Positions 1-9,534 of a stretch of DNA of 51,786 nucleotides are shown one piece after another; positions within the stretch are counted from its first letter, which is position 1, and each line of letters begins with the position of its first letter. The notes under the pieces are model-generated. The model was not told the DNA's origin. It searched no databases and worked only from the letters and a program-made list of their open reading frames with translations. The position numbers and the translations under genes are program-made. The DNA comes from Syntrophales bacterium (GTDB lineage: Bacteria; Desulfobacterota; Syntrophia; Syntrophales; UBA8958). The stretch covers positions 1 to 51,786 of the forward strand of contig JAOACW010000011.1 in assembly GCA_026417625.1 (NCBI GenBank). Reading direction: 5' to 3'.

Positions 1-169
1 GAAATTCAAGTACTGTGGTAGGAGTCCTAGTGCTAGCGGTTCTTGTAGCAAAAGCCCGACAAAAGGCCTTGTGCTTAATCGCTAATCGACATGAATTTTT
101 CAACTTTTTGAGAGGGGTGAGCAACCAGTTTACCCCTCCGCTCACCAATGAATTTAAGGAGATGCGCCT
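1..169. other. Left edge, no confident gene
   Basis: An open frame runs in from the left edge and encodes a short hydrophobic stretch rich in Val, Leu and Ala. It has no recognisable family and continues out of frame into the next gene, so I do not call it. Positions 112-118 and 132-138 form a 7-bp inverted repeat with a 13-nt loop; 116-122 can alternatively pair with 140-146. This lies just before the ribosome binding site of the next gene and could be a leader structure, but it has no U tract. Confidence 0.3.
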
Positions 170-619
170 ATGGGGTGGTCAATTCAGTGTAACAACCCTG
201 ATTGCAAAGAATACACATGGGCATCGAACATAGTAGATTTGATAGACAATCATACCGACTCTCAAGGATGGTTTGTTTGCGGGCGTTGTGGTGCTTCCGG
301 TTTCATCAAAAAATCCTTCGACTTGCAAGAGCCAGGTGAAACGTGGAAGCCATATTTGCGTGGGGCCATTCGCCTCGGAGATCCAGAGGAAACTTATCAG
401 CCTTTTGTTTTCATGGTCAGCTACGAACCAAATGGGACGGTCAATGACCTATGGTTCTCTTACTACAAAGACCTTCGTGAAACTGGAGGTCGCCTAAAAT
501 TGGGCTATGGTCCAGGTGGCCCTCCAGTTTTGGGAACAGAGCAGATATTGTTCTTGCTAAAAACCTTGACGAAGCTCGGCTTGATAGACAAAAACAAAAT
601 TATAGAGTTGGTGGAATAA
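170..619 (+). CDS. Hypothetical protein with zinc ribbon
   Basis: A 149-residue protein that I cannot assign to a named family. The start is supported by an AAGGAG-type ribosome binding site about 8 bases upstream. The N-terminal part has two cysteine pairs, C-x4-C around residues 7-12 and C-x2-C around residues 37-40, which resemble a zinc ribbon. The rest is soluble, with no signal peptide or membrane segment. The C-terminal 40 residues look helical and follow a Gly/Pro-rich turn. No neighbour on the same strand helps: the next gene is convergent. A nucleic-acid or protein-binding role is possible but is only inferred from the ribbon. Confidence 0.6.
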   Translation: MGWSIQCNNPDCKEYTWASNIVDLIDNHTDSQGWFVCGRCGASGFIKKSFDLQEPGETWKPYLRGAIRLGDPEETYQPFVFMVSYEPNGTVNDLWFSYYKDLRETGGRLKLGYGPGGPPVLGTEQILFLLKTLTKLGLIDKNKIIELVE

Positions 620-724
620 CAACCGCATCAACTAGGATTGACAATTCCGTTGCGCTCTGTACTAGCCCCCATTTACACCAGACACCCTTCTAACCAAAAT
701 ACGTCCGTCCGCCAGAGGCGCATA

Positions 725-772
725 CATCATCCCTATAAAAAGCTTAAGATGAGATCTCCAAGTAGGATGATG
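725..772. repeat. Perfect 8-bp inverted repeat between convergent genes
   Basis: CATCATCC at 725-732 is matched by GGATGATG at 765-772 with a 32-nt spacer. It lies in the 232-bp gap between the convergent genes ending at 619 and 852. No U tract follows on either strand, so it is a weak candidate for a bidirectional transcription end or a processing structure. Confidence 0.3.
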
Positions 773-851
773 AAAGAATAAGGATAGTGGGAATAGCTCT
801 TTTTTAGAAAGCAATAGAAACTCACATAAGTTTCCTCTGTTTAATGTATGT

Positions 852-2150
852 TCAGTTGATTTTGTGCTGTAACTTTAAAAACCTGCCGAGGTGTTTGTCC
901 AATTTTGTTGTATGATTTAAAAGCCAATCCGTAACCAGTATCTGCGCCTTAAAAAGAAGAAATACCCTGTGAGTATTGAGGTCTTTTCTTATCTCCTCTT
1001 TAAATGCAGTGAAATAATCTGTAAACTGCCTGTGTTGATTTATCTGGAGGTCCACAAAGGGGTAATCAATCTCTCTCATAAGCTCCTCTTCTGTTTGAAA
1101 GTGCTCAACAACATAATTACTCAAAAATTCAATGAGATTGTTTAATTGCGAATAATCATATGCCCTGTCCATAGCCTCTACGAGACTGCTGGCATGTTCA
1201 ATGAGACTTTTATGCTGTTCGTCTATGACCGGATGACCGATAAGCATGGAATCATCCCAGCGGACAGCAAGACCTGCTTCGCCGCTACTCTCGTGGATAC
1301 CGGTTTCAAGGAATCGCTTGCAACGTTCATAGTATACCCGGGCAACAGTATCACCCGGTGCAATATCCAAACACTGAGACAACATATCCATTGCCTCAGG
1401 GATTTTTTTCAGGTGATAATGGGCAAGAGCTTCTTCAAAAATCCCTTTAGTCTCCATTTTTGCCTTTCTCAATTTTAAAGGATCCTTATCAAAGACCTCA
1501 TATATAGATTGACATTGCTGTTTCCCCTTAACCTTTACCCTGTCGACAAAACGGATATGATAAACTGAAGAATCATGAAGGCTATAATATGTATGTTCGC
1601 TTATTAAAATCGATGTCATATAATCTTTTGTCATGGATTCTATACGCGAGGCAAGGTTCACGGCATCACTTATCACTGTACTTTCCATATAGTGTTTTCC
1701 CCCTATTATTCCAAGCATCATCAGGCCTGTATTGATGCCAATACCTATTTTTATTGATTTATGCCCTTTTCTCTCCAGCGCTGAATTGTAAGCCTCAAGT
1801 TCTTCAAGCATACCTATTGCGCCCTTTAATGCCGAATCAGCACCCTGTGGAAAAAGTGCCATGATCCCATCACCTATATACTTGTCTATGATCCCTCCTG
1901 AATTTGCAATAACCGGCTCCATCCTTTCGAGGTAAGAATTTATAAAAGAAAAATTATCCTTAGGTGACATATTTTCCGAAATGGCTGTAAAATCTCTTAT
2001 ATCAGAAAAAAGTATCGTCATGGTGATCTCTATATGGTCACCAAGCTCTACATTCATTATATTGTCTTTGCCCATCAATTTAATAAATTCCTGGGGAACA
2101 AAACGACTGTACGCATCAATTATTTTATCAATGGATTTATCCATGGACAT
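852..2150 (-). CDS. Class III nucleotide cyclase fused to bacteriohemerythrin
   Basis: A 432-residue cytosolic protein with no membrane segment. Residues about 40-220 form a class III adenylate/guanylate cyclase domain. The metal aspartates are D50 (FSDIRDFT) and D94 (IGDGIMA), the purine-site lysine is K90, and the transition-state pair is N165/R169 (NLASRIES). Residues 235-285 look like one or two TPR-type helices. Residues about 297-428 form a hemerythrin domain with di-iron ligands H313, H350, E354, H373, H413 and D418. The ligand expected four residues before H373 is Q369, encoded by CAG, not His. The architecture suggests cyclic nucleotide output controlled by O2, NO or iron status; the coupling is inferred. 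It stands alone on the minus strand. Confidence 0.88.
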   Translation of the reverse strand: MSMDKSIDKIIDAYSRFVPQEFIKLMGKDNIMNVELGDHIEITMTILFSDIRDFTAISENMSPKDNFSFINSYLERMEPVIANSGGIIDKYIGDGIMALFPQGADSALKGAIGMLEELEAYNSALERKGHKSIKIGIGINTGLMMLGIIGGKHYMESTVISDAVNLASRIESMTKDYMTSILISEHTYYSLHDSSVYHIRFVDRVKVKGKQQCQSIYEVFDKDPLKLRKAKMETKGIFEEALAHYHLKKIPEAMDMLSQCLDIAPGDTVARVYYERCKRFLETGIHESSGEAGLAVRWDDSMLIGHPVIDEQHKSLIEHASSLVEAMDRAYDYSQLNNLIEFLSNYVVEHFQTEEELMREIDYPFVDLQINQHRQFTDYFTAFKEEIRKDLNTHRVFLLFKAQILVTDWLLNHTTKLDKHLGRFLKLQHKIN

Positions 2151-2197
2151 CCATCAACCTATTTGAAAGATTTTCCGCATCAGTGTCCCATATTCCA

Positions 2198-2284
2198 CTA
2201 AGAGGCATCGCCAGAGGCAAGAAAAGCAGCCGTTTTTGCCACCTCTTCTAGCTCACCACTTCTCAAAAGCGTCTGATCGATAAA
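2198..2284 (-). pseudogene. Remnant of a short-chain dehydrogenase C-terminus
   Basis: Reading the minus strand from 2284 to an in-frame TAG at 2198-2200 gives 28 residues containing LRSGELEEVAKTAAFLAS. This matches the conserved C-terminal segment of FabG-type short-chain dehydrogenases (the usual GxPEEVAxxxxFLASDxAS pattern). The segment stops just where the family normally continues with YITG, and I find no start or Rossmann core upstream. It is best explained as a decayed gene fragment. A chance similarity is possible because the stretch is short. Confidence 0.45.
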
Positions 2285-2426
2285 GGTCACTGTTCGGCAA
2301 TGCTATTGGTAACACAAGACAACGTTTTTTATAAGAACAAGTTTTGCTCCTCTCTATTTATCCAACAGCATCTCCACGTGCTCAAGAAACTGTGCGATCA
2401 CCCCAATTGCTTAACCAGTCTGTGGA

Positions 2427-2663
2427 TCACTGTTCTTTTAACCACGAGGCTATCTCTTCTTTCGTTGGAATCTTACCCATAGATTTCACTTTTCCGTTCA
2501 CCATAACGGCTGGAGTGGAGAGAACCCCGTGTTTCGCGTACTCTTTAACATCCTTTACCTTCGTTATAGTGGCCTCTGTTCTTGTCTCCTCTAGGACCTC
2601 CTTGACCATTTTTTCAACAGCCCCACAACGGGCACATCCTGGCCCAAAAATCTTTATTTCCAT
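2427..2663 (-). CDS. Thioredoxin-like small redox disulfide protein (TIGR00412 type)
   Basis: A 78-residue thioredoxin-fold protein. The active-site motif is C10-A-R-C13 in the sequence GPGCARCGAVEK, and the cis-proline motif STPAVMVNG follows at about residues 49-57. Length and motif order fit the small redox-active disulfide protein 2 family, which is common in anaerobes. A GGGGG ribosome binding site lies a few bases upstream of the ATG. A strong promoter at 2758-2786 would drive it alone. It follows the 11-gene metal cluster on the same strand after a 222-bp gap, so it probably forms its own transcript. The partner protein is unknown. Confidence 0.85.
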   Translation of the reverse strand: MEIKIFGPGCARCGAVEKMVKEVLEETRTEATITKVKDVKEYAKHGVLSTPAVMVNGKVKSMGKIPTKEEIASWLKEQ

Positions 2664-2751
2664 ATTAAACCCCCTTCAGTTTTTTTAAGCCACATGTTCA
2701 AAAAACTATCCCCAAAAACCCATTTAAGCTTAATGGCCCACATACGCCGCC

Positions 2752-2786
2752 TTGGGTTTTATATATACCCAAAACAGCATTGTCAA
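2752..2786 (-). promoter_or_regulatory. Sigma70-type promoter with dyad over the -10 element
   Basis: On the minus strand TTGACA (2786-2781) is followed after exactly 17 bases by TATAAA (2763-2758). A 6-bp dyad, TTGGGT at 2752-2757 with ACCCAA at 2767-2772, brackets the -10 element and the expected start near 2751. This is the layout of a repressor site. It drives the thioredoxin-like gene ending at 2427. Confidence 0.65.
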
Positions 2787-2885
2787 TCTCAGTTCACCTG
2801 TACCCATTTGAAAACATCAAGACCGAAAGACCAAGGGAGAGCTCACAATTCAGAATTTCTTTACATTAAAGTCAACTATAATTAC

Positions 2886-4715
2886 TCACACCATTTCGCA
2901 CATTTCTCTCTTTTTCCCCTGAACAATCTCCACGAGGTATTCCGCCTTTAAGGTATCAAAGTTATAATAATCCGCATCGAGAAGATAAGCCATCCTTGCA
3001 GCCAAGTCGGTTTTAAGAAAATTTCTCTTATCTTCTGTATCTATAACGATGTAGTCCGTTGACGGTAGTTTTTTGAGATAAAAGGACAACCTCTTTAACT
3101 CTTCCCAGACAGGAATACCCGATATGCTGTGGTTAGCCCGCCCGTCAGTGATGAGTACAACCAAGAACCTCATATAAGGTGTTTTTAAAGTCATCTTTTT
3201 TACAAGGTTATACGTTTCCAAAAGACCAGCAGACAGTGGAGTTTTCCCTCCCACAGGCAATCCTTTCAATCTTTTATACGCCATTTCCACACTGGATGTG
3301 GGAGGAAGTACCACTTCCGCACTATCTTTGCGAAAAAGTACCAGAGCAACCTTGTCCCTCTTCTGATAGCAATCGAGAAGCAATGACTGTATAGCTCCTT
3401 TCGTCTCTATCATTCTTTTATTAACACCCATAGAACCGGAACCATCAACAACAAATACAACAAGGTGTCCTGTTCTCTTCTCTCTCTGTTTGAACCTCAA
3501 ATCCTCATCTCGGAGAATTATCTTGTCCTTTCTTCCCCGTAAGATCTGAAATGGTGCCGCCGCACGGATCGTAGCATCAAAAGCAATATCACCGTTTCTT
3601 CTCAATACACTACGTATATATCTACCGGATGCGCCCCGGCTTATCGTCTTGGTTCTTCTACCTCCTCCACGGCGGATAATCCTATCTTTCTTTAGTAAAA
3701 AACGGCGAACCTTAAATGAAGATCCTATTTCGAAAACGTGTTCCTTTGACCTAGTCTCCCCAATGTAACGGACATTAGCACAGCAATCTCCTTTCTCTCC
3801 TACATTAGAGTACTTCTCCCCTCTATCTCGCCACTCAGAATGGTCATGATGGCGTTCATGATCAGCAGAACCATTCCCCATTTTTTGTACAGCTTCATGC
3901 ACAAGATGATCTTCATCAAAACATGACTTCCTATGAGCAAAAACAAAAGGAGAAACCACATCCACATGCTCCTTAGACACTTCGGTGGCACCGGTAAAGG
4001 CAGCAAAGGCGCGGGAAGCGTATAACAGAAAAATTTCGCCTCTGTGTCCCTCAATTTTATTTGTTACACACAAATCAACTATGTACTCCATAATCCGCTC
4101 TGAAATACGAATATCACTGAGCCCCAAACGGGCATTTGCGATCCTACGTCTTAGCTCTTCATCACCGTCAGGCGGATCATTGTCCAAAAACCTACGCAAC
4201 ACATCTGCCCTCTCTTCAAAATCAGGGTGAGAAACAAAAAATACACACATGCCGAAACGATCAAGGAGGTGGGGTGAAAGCTCTCCCTCATCTGGGTTCA
4301 TGGTAGCTACAACAATAAAATCACTAAAAGGAGGGGAATCTTCTGAGAGAGATAAACTCATACCCTGTTTTTTTAACAGCACACTTAATATTTCCGGAGG
4401 GAGAAGGTTTATATCATCTATATACAGAATTCCACCCGCAGCACGATCCAGTACCCCCTTCTGGACCACCTTCGCTCCACTTTTGATGCTCGCTTCAATA
4501 TCTAAGCTCCCTACGAGGGATTCTATTGTAACGTTTAAAGGGAGCTCCACATACGGCATCCCATCCTGCAAAAGATTCCTGACCTGCCTTGCCAAGGTGG
4601 ATTTGCCACAGCCTCTTCCCCCAACAAAGAGCACACCACCACAGTTCTTATCAATGGCATTAAGAACCAAAGCGAGCTTTGCATTTTCATGACCAACAAA
4701 ACTTGAAATTAGCAT
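2886..4715 (-). CDS. chlD: ChlD-like chelatase subunit (AAA+ and VWA domains)
   Basis: A 609-residue protein that would form the AAA+ ring with the ChlI-like subunit and drive the CobN-like metal chelatase. The AAA+ domain has an intact Walker A (GGRGCGKS, residues 32-39) and Walker B (YIDD, 98-101). Many ChlD proteins have lost these, so this subunit may hydrolyse ATP. The central linker contains a His-rich patch (residues 285-295, four His) and then a basic Arg-rich stretch. The C-terminal VWA domain has the MIDAS motif DGSGSMG (424-430) and the GGKTPL loop. It starts 4 nt after the upstream stop and is the last gene of the cluster. Confidence 0.88.
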   Translation of the reverse strand: MLISSFVGHENAKLALVLNAIDKNCGGVLFVGGRGCGKSTLARQVRNLLQDGMPYVELPLNVTIESLVGSLDIEASIKSGAKVVQKGVLDRAAGGILYIDDINLLPPEILSVLLKKQGMSLSLSEDSPPFSDFIVVATMNPDEGELSPHLLDRFGMCVFFVSHPDFEERADVLRRFLDNDPPDGDEELRRRIANARLGLSDIRISERIMEYIVDLCVTNKIEGHRGEIFLLYASRAFAAFTGATEVSKEHVDVVSPFVFAHRKSCFDEDHLVHEAVQKMGNGSADHERHHDHSEWRDRGEKYSNVGEKGDCCANVRYIGETRSKEHVFEIGSSFKVRRFLLKKDRIIRRGGGRRTKTISRGASGRYIRSVLRRNGDIAFDATIRAAAPFQILRGRKDKIILRDEDLRFKQREKRTGHLVVFVVDGSGSMGVNKRMIETKGAIQSLLLDCYQKRDKVALVLFRKDSAEVVLPPTSSVEMAYKRLKGLPVGGKTPLSAGLLETYNLVKKMTLKTPYMRFLVVLITDGRANHSISGIPVWEELKRLSFYLKKLPSTDYIVIDTEDKRNFLKTDLAARMAYLLDADYYNFDTLKAEYLVEIVQGKKREMCEMV

Positions 4716-4719
4716 AAGA

Positions 4720-5733
4720 TTAATACTCCGCTAGTAAAGATAAAACCTTTTCGTGACTGTGTTCCACATCCTCAAATGGTGAACGCTTTAACCTGTGACT
4801 CAGTGCTAGTGCGGCCGCCTCTTTGATATCAGACTCTTCAATGGATGATTTTCCATATAAGGCAGCAATAGCTCTGGATGCTTTCATTATTACTATATCC
4901 GCTCTATGGCCATCAATGTTAAAAGATGAGGTGATCTCTACAATCCTCTCCAGCACTTCATTCGTCAGGACAATACTTTCCAGTTTAGCTTTAGCATTTG
5001 CGATTGTTGTGGCAAGGGACCTCTGTTCATGTTCCCATCGCTTGGCAAAAGTCTCCGGATCTGCATCAAAAGAAGCTCTTCGTCGGAGTATTTCCACTCG
5101 TAATTCTTTGTCAGTTACAGACGAGACTCGGACACACAATCCAAAGCGATCAAGAAGCTGGGGACGGAGATCGCCCTCCTCAGGATTCATTGTCCCCACA
5201 AGGATGAACCTCGAGGGATGAGAAAAGGAGACACCCTCCCTTTCAACAGTGTTTACACCCATAGCAGCGGAGTCGAGTAAAAGATCCACCAGGTGGTCCT
5301 CCAAAAGATTAACTTCATCCACGTAGAGAAAGTTTCTGTTGGCCTCAGCAAGAATCCCCGGTTCGAATCTCTTCTCCCCTCTTTTCAGGGCATACTCAAT
5401 GTCCAATGTTCCCACCAGCCTATCTTCCGTAATACCAAGGGGCAATTCCACAACCCGCATTTTCTTGTGTGCCCGCTCGAGCACCCCTTTTCTTTCTATA
5501 GATTCCTTACACCTCTGACACAATGGACCATCAGGGTCACAATTGAAGGGACAGTCCTTGACAACCTCGATCTCTGGAAGCAACTCTGCAAGAGCACGAA
5601 CTGCGGTACTCTTGGCTGTCCCCTTCTCACCCATTATCAGCAAACCACCAATGGTAGGATCAATAACGTTTATGACCAGTGCTTTCTTCAACGCCTCCTG
5701 ACCCACAATAGCTGTAAAAGGAAAAACTATCAT
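4720..5733 (-). CDS. chlI: ChlI-like chelatase AAA+ ATPase subunit
   Basis: A 337-residue AAA+ ATPase of the BchI/ChlI family. Walker A is GEKGTAKS (35-42), Walker B lies in LYVDEVNLL, and the sensor/arginine region is LLDRFGLCV. An insertion near residues 61-75 carries four cysteines (C61, C65, C72, C75), seen in a subset of ChlI-like proteins and possibly a metal or structural site. The start ATG overlaps the stop of the CobN-like gene by 4 nt, so the two are translationally coupled. No other bacteriochlorophyll genes are in the window, so a role in chlorophyll synthesis is unlikely. Confidence 0.9.
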   Translation of the reverse strand: MIVFPFTAIVGQEALKKALVINVIDPTIGGLLIMGEKGTAKSTAVRALAELLPEIEVVKDCPFNCDPDGPLCQRCKESIERKGVLERAHKKMRVVELPLGITEDRLVGTLDIEYALKRGEKRFEPGILAEANRNFLYVDEVNLLEDHLVDLLLDSAAMGVNTVEREGVSFSHPSRFILVGTMNPEEGDLRPQLLDRFGLCVRVSSVTDKELRVEILRRRASFDADPETFAKRWEHEQRSLATTIANAKAKLESIVLTNEVLERIVEITSSFNIDGHRADIVIMKASRAIAALYGKSSIEESDIKEAAALALSHRLKRSPFEDVEHSHEKVLSLLAEY

Positions 5734-8700
5734 TTACTTTCCTCCCATTCTTCTCTCCATTTTGACGCATCAGCTACAGTATAGATATCTATGTTACCTC
5801 CCTGAAAATCGCCACGGACATTTTCCATCCGCTCCTCCAAAAAACCCTCGATCTCCATGTAGATTTCCCTCAAAGCTCCCTCAACGTCAGGAGAAGGTGT
5901 CCAGAGTCCCCTTTCTGTAGCTTCCAACAATCTTCGGGCCATTTCTTCTAAGGCCCATGGGTTACTCTCCGCAAAAAACCTTCTATTTTCTTCATTCATA
6001 ACGAAGGTCCGTGCGATATCGTCAAAAATCGTTCCGTCCACCTCTTTAGCCGTTGCCTGCCAACCGTACAATCTACCAACCCTTTTGCTTATTTCACTTG
6101 CTCCTTTGTAACCGTGCCTCTTCATGCTTTCAATCCATCGAGGATTGAGAATCTTAGCCCTCGCTATCCTCTGTATCTCCTCGGCAAGTGTTCTCACTGT
6201 TACACGGTTCGGTTCCCTCGTATCACCGTAAAAATTTTTAACATCTTTACCTGTTAAAACCCTTGTGGCATTGATCATTCCACCATGAGTTCCAAAATAC
6301 CCACAGCAACTTGTCAAATCATATTCGTCAGTCACTGCCTTATTGAAGGTAACTTCCACGGTTCTTAAAGCACCTCTTAAACCCTCATGAGCTGGGGTCC
6401 CAAAAACCCCTTTCCCATACGCATAACCGTTCCACCTAACAAAAACTTCTGCAAGATCAGCCTCCGATCTCCATGCAGATGCATAAACAGCAAGTTGTGT
6501 CCCCGCTTGATAGGTTCCTGGCATACTGGCAAATATCCGATAAGTATATTTGCGAAAAAGCTCATCAGAAATAACCGAATGATGATCATGGCTCTGAGCA
6601 CTTTCTTTCCTGATCTTTTCAAAAGTGTGTTTCTTCACAAAATTCCATTCCGGCAACTCATCAAGAGAAGCCACATGCTGCACGATTTCGTCTAAAAGCT
6701 CAATACATCCAGGGAAGTTATCCCTCGTTATTCCCGACACTCTCACCGTTACGTCAATCCTGGGTCTACCAATCTCTGACAGTGGTATCACTTCGAACCC
6801 CTTTACCCTTCCACTTTTGTCCCACACAGGTTTTACCCCCATGAGATACATCATCATTGCCATTCCTTCTCCACCAGACCACATAATGTCACTACACTGC
6901 CAATAAAAAGCGATGTTCTCTGGATACCTCCCCTCCGATTTAAAAAATCTCTCAACTGTTTTCTCCGCCAATTTTATTCCAATCAGCCAAGCTGATGGCG
7001 TGGGGATTCTTCGGGGATCAAGGGAGTAAAAATTACGTCCAGTAGGCAGCACATCGCTCCTGCCCCGTGTGATTAAGCCTGAAGGACCCGGCTCTATATA
7101 GCCACCGCTTAGGCCATTTAGGAATGAACCAATCTCATCAGAAGCTTCTATACGGACAATAACCTCTTTTATTCTCTCCTCTACTTTTGCAAGCCGAATG
7201 TGATCCTCCTTTTTTATGGTGTAAAGTTCCTCAAGTTGAGTCCTTAAGGATGTTCTTCCTAAAACAAAATTACGGCAAAGGTCCCTTAAACATTCATCAA
7301 TTTTTTCCTCCAGAGCATCTTCACCCAAGAGTCCTTGTCGGGCTATTATGTCCCTTAACACGCTCTTGGGGGCATCGGAAGAATCATCGAAACGAATGAT
7401 AGAATAAACAAAATCCGCTAATTTTTCCCCACAAGGGACCTCTCCGAATACGTGCATTCCTTCTGGGAAAAAGGTGCTCTTCATTAAGGAAAGTCTTTCA
7501 TGAAGTTCCTGGAAATTGTTATGGGTTCTCTCTCCAGTTTCTATCTCTTCCTCCAACAAATTTAGCTGTTTGGCTTTATCATGGATCATATGTGCTATTG
7601 TATGGGCCTTTGCAGGTTCTTGGACCTCATACCTCCTGTATTCTTCCAGCAATCTTTCCAGTTCCTCCATTTCTCCATATAGTTCTCCTTTAACCAACAC
7701 CGTCTGCATATGGTCCACTATAACAGCGTAGCTCCTCCTCTTGGCCACCGTTCCTTCAGCTGGATTATCCGCATTGTATATGTAAAGATGAGGCATAGAA
7801 TCTACAGCAATATCAGGGAAACACATCTGCGAGAGACCGGAAGATTTTCCCGGTAAAAACTCCAAATTTCCATGTGTACCTACATGGACTATAACATCGG
7901 TTTTGAAAATCCTGGATAACCATCTGTACGTAGCAACGTAATGATGAGGGGGTGGCACAGAAGGATCATGAAGGATCTTACAAACCTCACCATCACAACG
8001 TGCCCCAGCACAACCTCTCTTTGGTTGAACACAAATTACAACATTCCCAAACCTCACACCCGTAATCAGTATCTTCCCCTCATACACCATAGACGTGCCC
8101 GGAGGATCCCCCCAAGCGGCACACATCCTCTCGCGACTACTTTCCTGAAGTTCTTCAAACCATTCCTCGTACTGCTCCCTATCAACGAAATCTAATACGC
8201 CCCCCTTATCCACTATCTCCTCAACCGTCGTCCATCGGAACTCAGAAATAGCTTTTTTTTCCATTATTTCCTCAATTAGAGCACTTCCACTTTCCGGTGG
8301 TATCACATCGTAACCCTGCTCCTTCATCCGCCGCATAATAACAACAACACTCTCCAGTGTATCAAGGTGCGCCCCACCTCCTACCGTACCTTCCAGAGAA
8401 GCACAGGGATTGTTGTGAAGGATAAAAGCTACCTTCTTCTCACTATTTGGCTTCTTCCTCAGCTCTAACCATCGGGCAACGCGCTGAGCCATACGCTCTA
8501 TCCTTTCATTAAAGGGAGCGTAGATATCACCATCCGAACCGGAAATACTTTGCACCGCACCGATCACCAAAGGTTCAATTACACCCTCAAACTCCGGCAA
8601 GGCTATGCTCCACGCTACCTGCACACCTAACCCTTCGGGGTCCTCAAGCCATTCCTTTTTACTCCGGTAATAAGAAATCACAGGATTAAACAGCGGAATG

Positions 8701-9521
8701 TTCAACTGCTTGAATATATCGACCCCTCCTTTCGCACCCGAAATATCTTCATCCCCTTTACCGGACCCCAAAAAGAAAGATGTTAATTTAACAACACCTT
8801 CCACAATTGGCCTGCCATCCTTCAGAAAAAACCTCTCCACAACATCTCTTCCGCTTAAATTCCCCAAAGAATCATCCTTCAATGAATAAAGAAAAACGGG
8901 AACAACACCAAAGTTAAGCTTTTCCATCGACTCTATAAAAGCCTTCTCCACCTCCATATTCCCAGTGACCCAGTTGGTCCGCGGATAGAGAAGACCAACA
9001 AAAGCCTTTGGGGTGAACAAAAGGTGTTGTTGATAAAAACGGAGAAATGACTCGGTATCTTCAAATATCCCATCAATCCGAGGGTGATGAATACCCTCCC
9101 AGGGTATTTCCACAGGTTCTGAAAATGGTAAGTCCTTTTGAAAAAGCTGGGAGAGGAGATAACAGAACATGTTCTGGATATTCTCAAAACCGTTAAAGAT
9201 CAAATAGCGGTAAACGGTAAAAGCGATCTCAGTAGACACATTTGACAAAGCCATAAAAGTTGGATCACTGCCCGTCACGACTACAGGGATACTTTTTTTT
9301 GCAGCACTAAGCGTATCCTCCAATTCCCCCCAGAAGGGATCATTTGTTCTGTAAAGCAATATGAGATCTGCATCGAGCATCTCCGCCTGGATTTTCTTTA
9401 CTATTTCGGGAGCTGTGCTCAGCACTTTAGTGGAATAAGAAAGAAGATCAATTCCCAGAACTTCTGCTGCGCGTTTCATAAGGGGAAGGTAACTTGACCA
9501 GCTTATCGCAAAGATTTTCAT
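5730..9521 (-). CDS. cobN: CobN-like metal chelatase large subunit
   Basis: A 1263-residue protein of the CobN/ChlH family, the subunit that binds the tetrapyrrole and metal. I chose the ATG at 9521 because GGAGG precedes it at the right distance; the frame extends 11 codons upstream without a site. Landmarks are the [10 protein letters not shown] motif (546-555), the [11 protein letters not shown] segment (about 805-815) and the HGGM region (about 1079-1082). Two features are unlike typical CobN: a C-x4-C-x4-C insert at 504-514, beside the QPxRG motif, and a Cys-Cys pair at 1072-1073 where Asp/Tyr-rich sequence is usual. With NikR heading the cluster, nickel rather than cobalt may be the metal; that is inference. 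Confidence 0.85.
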   Translation of the reverse strand: MKIFAISWSSYLPLMKRAAEVLGIDLLSYSTKVLSTAPEIVKKIQAEMLDADLILLYRTNDPFWGELEDTLSAAKKSIPVVVTGSDPTFMALSNVSTEIAFTVYRYLIFNGFENIQNMFCYLLSQLFQKDLPFSEPVEIPWEGIHHPRIDGIFEDTESFLRFYQQHLLFTPKAFVGLLYPRTNWVTGNMEVEKAFIESMEKLNFGVVPVFLYSLKDDSLGNLSGRDVVERFFLKDGRPIVEGVVKLTSFFLGSGKGDEDISGAKGGVDIFKQLNIPLFNPVISYYRSKKEWLEDPEGLGVQVAWSIALPEFEGVIEPLVIGAVQSISGSDGDIYAPFNERIERMAQRVARWLELRKKPNSEKKVAFILHNNPCASLEGTVGGGAHLDTLESVVVIMRRMKEQGYDVIPPESGSALIEEIMEKKAISEFRWTTVEEIVDKGGVLDFVDREQYEEWFEELQESSRERMCAAWGDPPGTSMVYEGKILITGVRFGNVVICVQPKRGCAGARCDGEVCKILHDPSVPPPHHYVATYRWLSRIFKTDVIVHVGTHGNLEFLPGKSSGLSQMCFPDIAVDSMPHLYIYNADNPAEGTVAKRRSYAVIVDHMQTVLVKGELYGEMEELERLLEEYRRYEVQEPAKAHTIAHMIHDKAKQLNLLEEEIETGERTHNNFQELHERLSLMKSTFFPEGMHVFGEVPCGEKLADFVYSIIRFDDSSDAPKSVLRDIIARQGLLGEDALEEKIDECLRDLCRNFVLGRTSLRTQLEELYTIKKEDHIRLAKVEERIKEVIVRIEASDEIGSFLNGLSGGYIEPGPSGLITRGRSDVLPTGRNFYSLDPRRIPTPSAWLIGIKLAEKTVERFFKSEGRYPENIAFYWQCSDIMWSGGEGMAMMMYLMGVKPVWDKSGRVKGFEVIPLSEIGRPRIDVTVRVSGITRDNFPGCIELLDEIVQHVASLDELPEWNFVKKHTFEKIRKESAQSHDHHSVISDELFRKYTYRIFASMPGTYQAGTQLAVYASAWRSEADLAEVFVRWNGYAYGKGVFGTPAHEGLRGALRTVEVTFNKAVTDEYDLTSCCGYFGTHGGMINATRVLTGKDVKNFYGDTREPNRVTVRTLAEEIQRIARAKILNPRWIESMKRHGYKGASEISKRVGRLYGWQATAKEVDGTIFDDIARTFVMNEENRRFFAESNPWALEEMARRLLEATERGLWTPSPDVEGALREIYMEIEGFLEERMENVRGDFQGGNIDIYTVADASKWREEWEESK

Positions 9522-9534
9522 CGCCTTTCCTCCG

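Noticed and set aside
15-233. 72-residue frame at the left edge
   Set aside because: It overlaps the better supported gene at 170-619, has no ribosome binding site and no family similarity.
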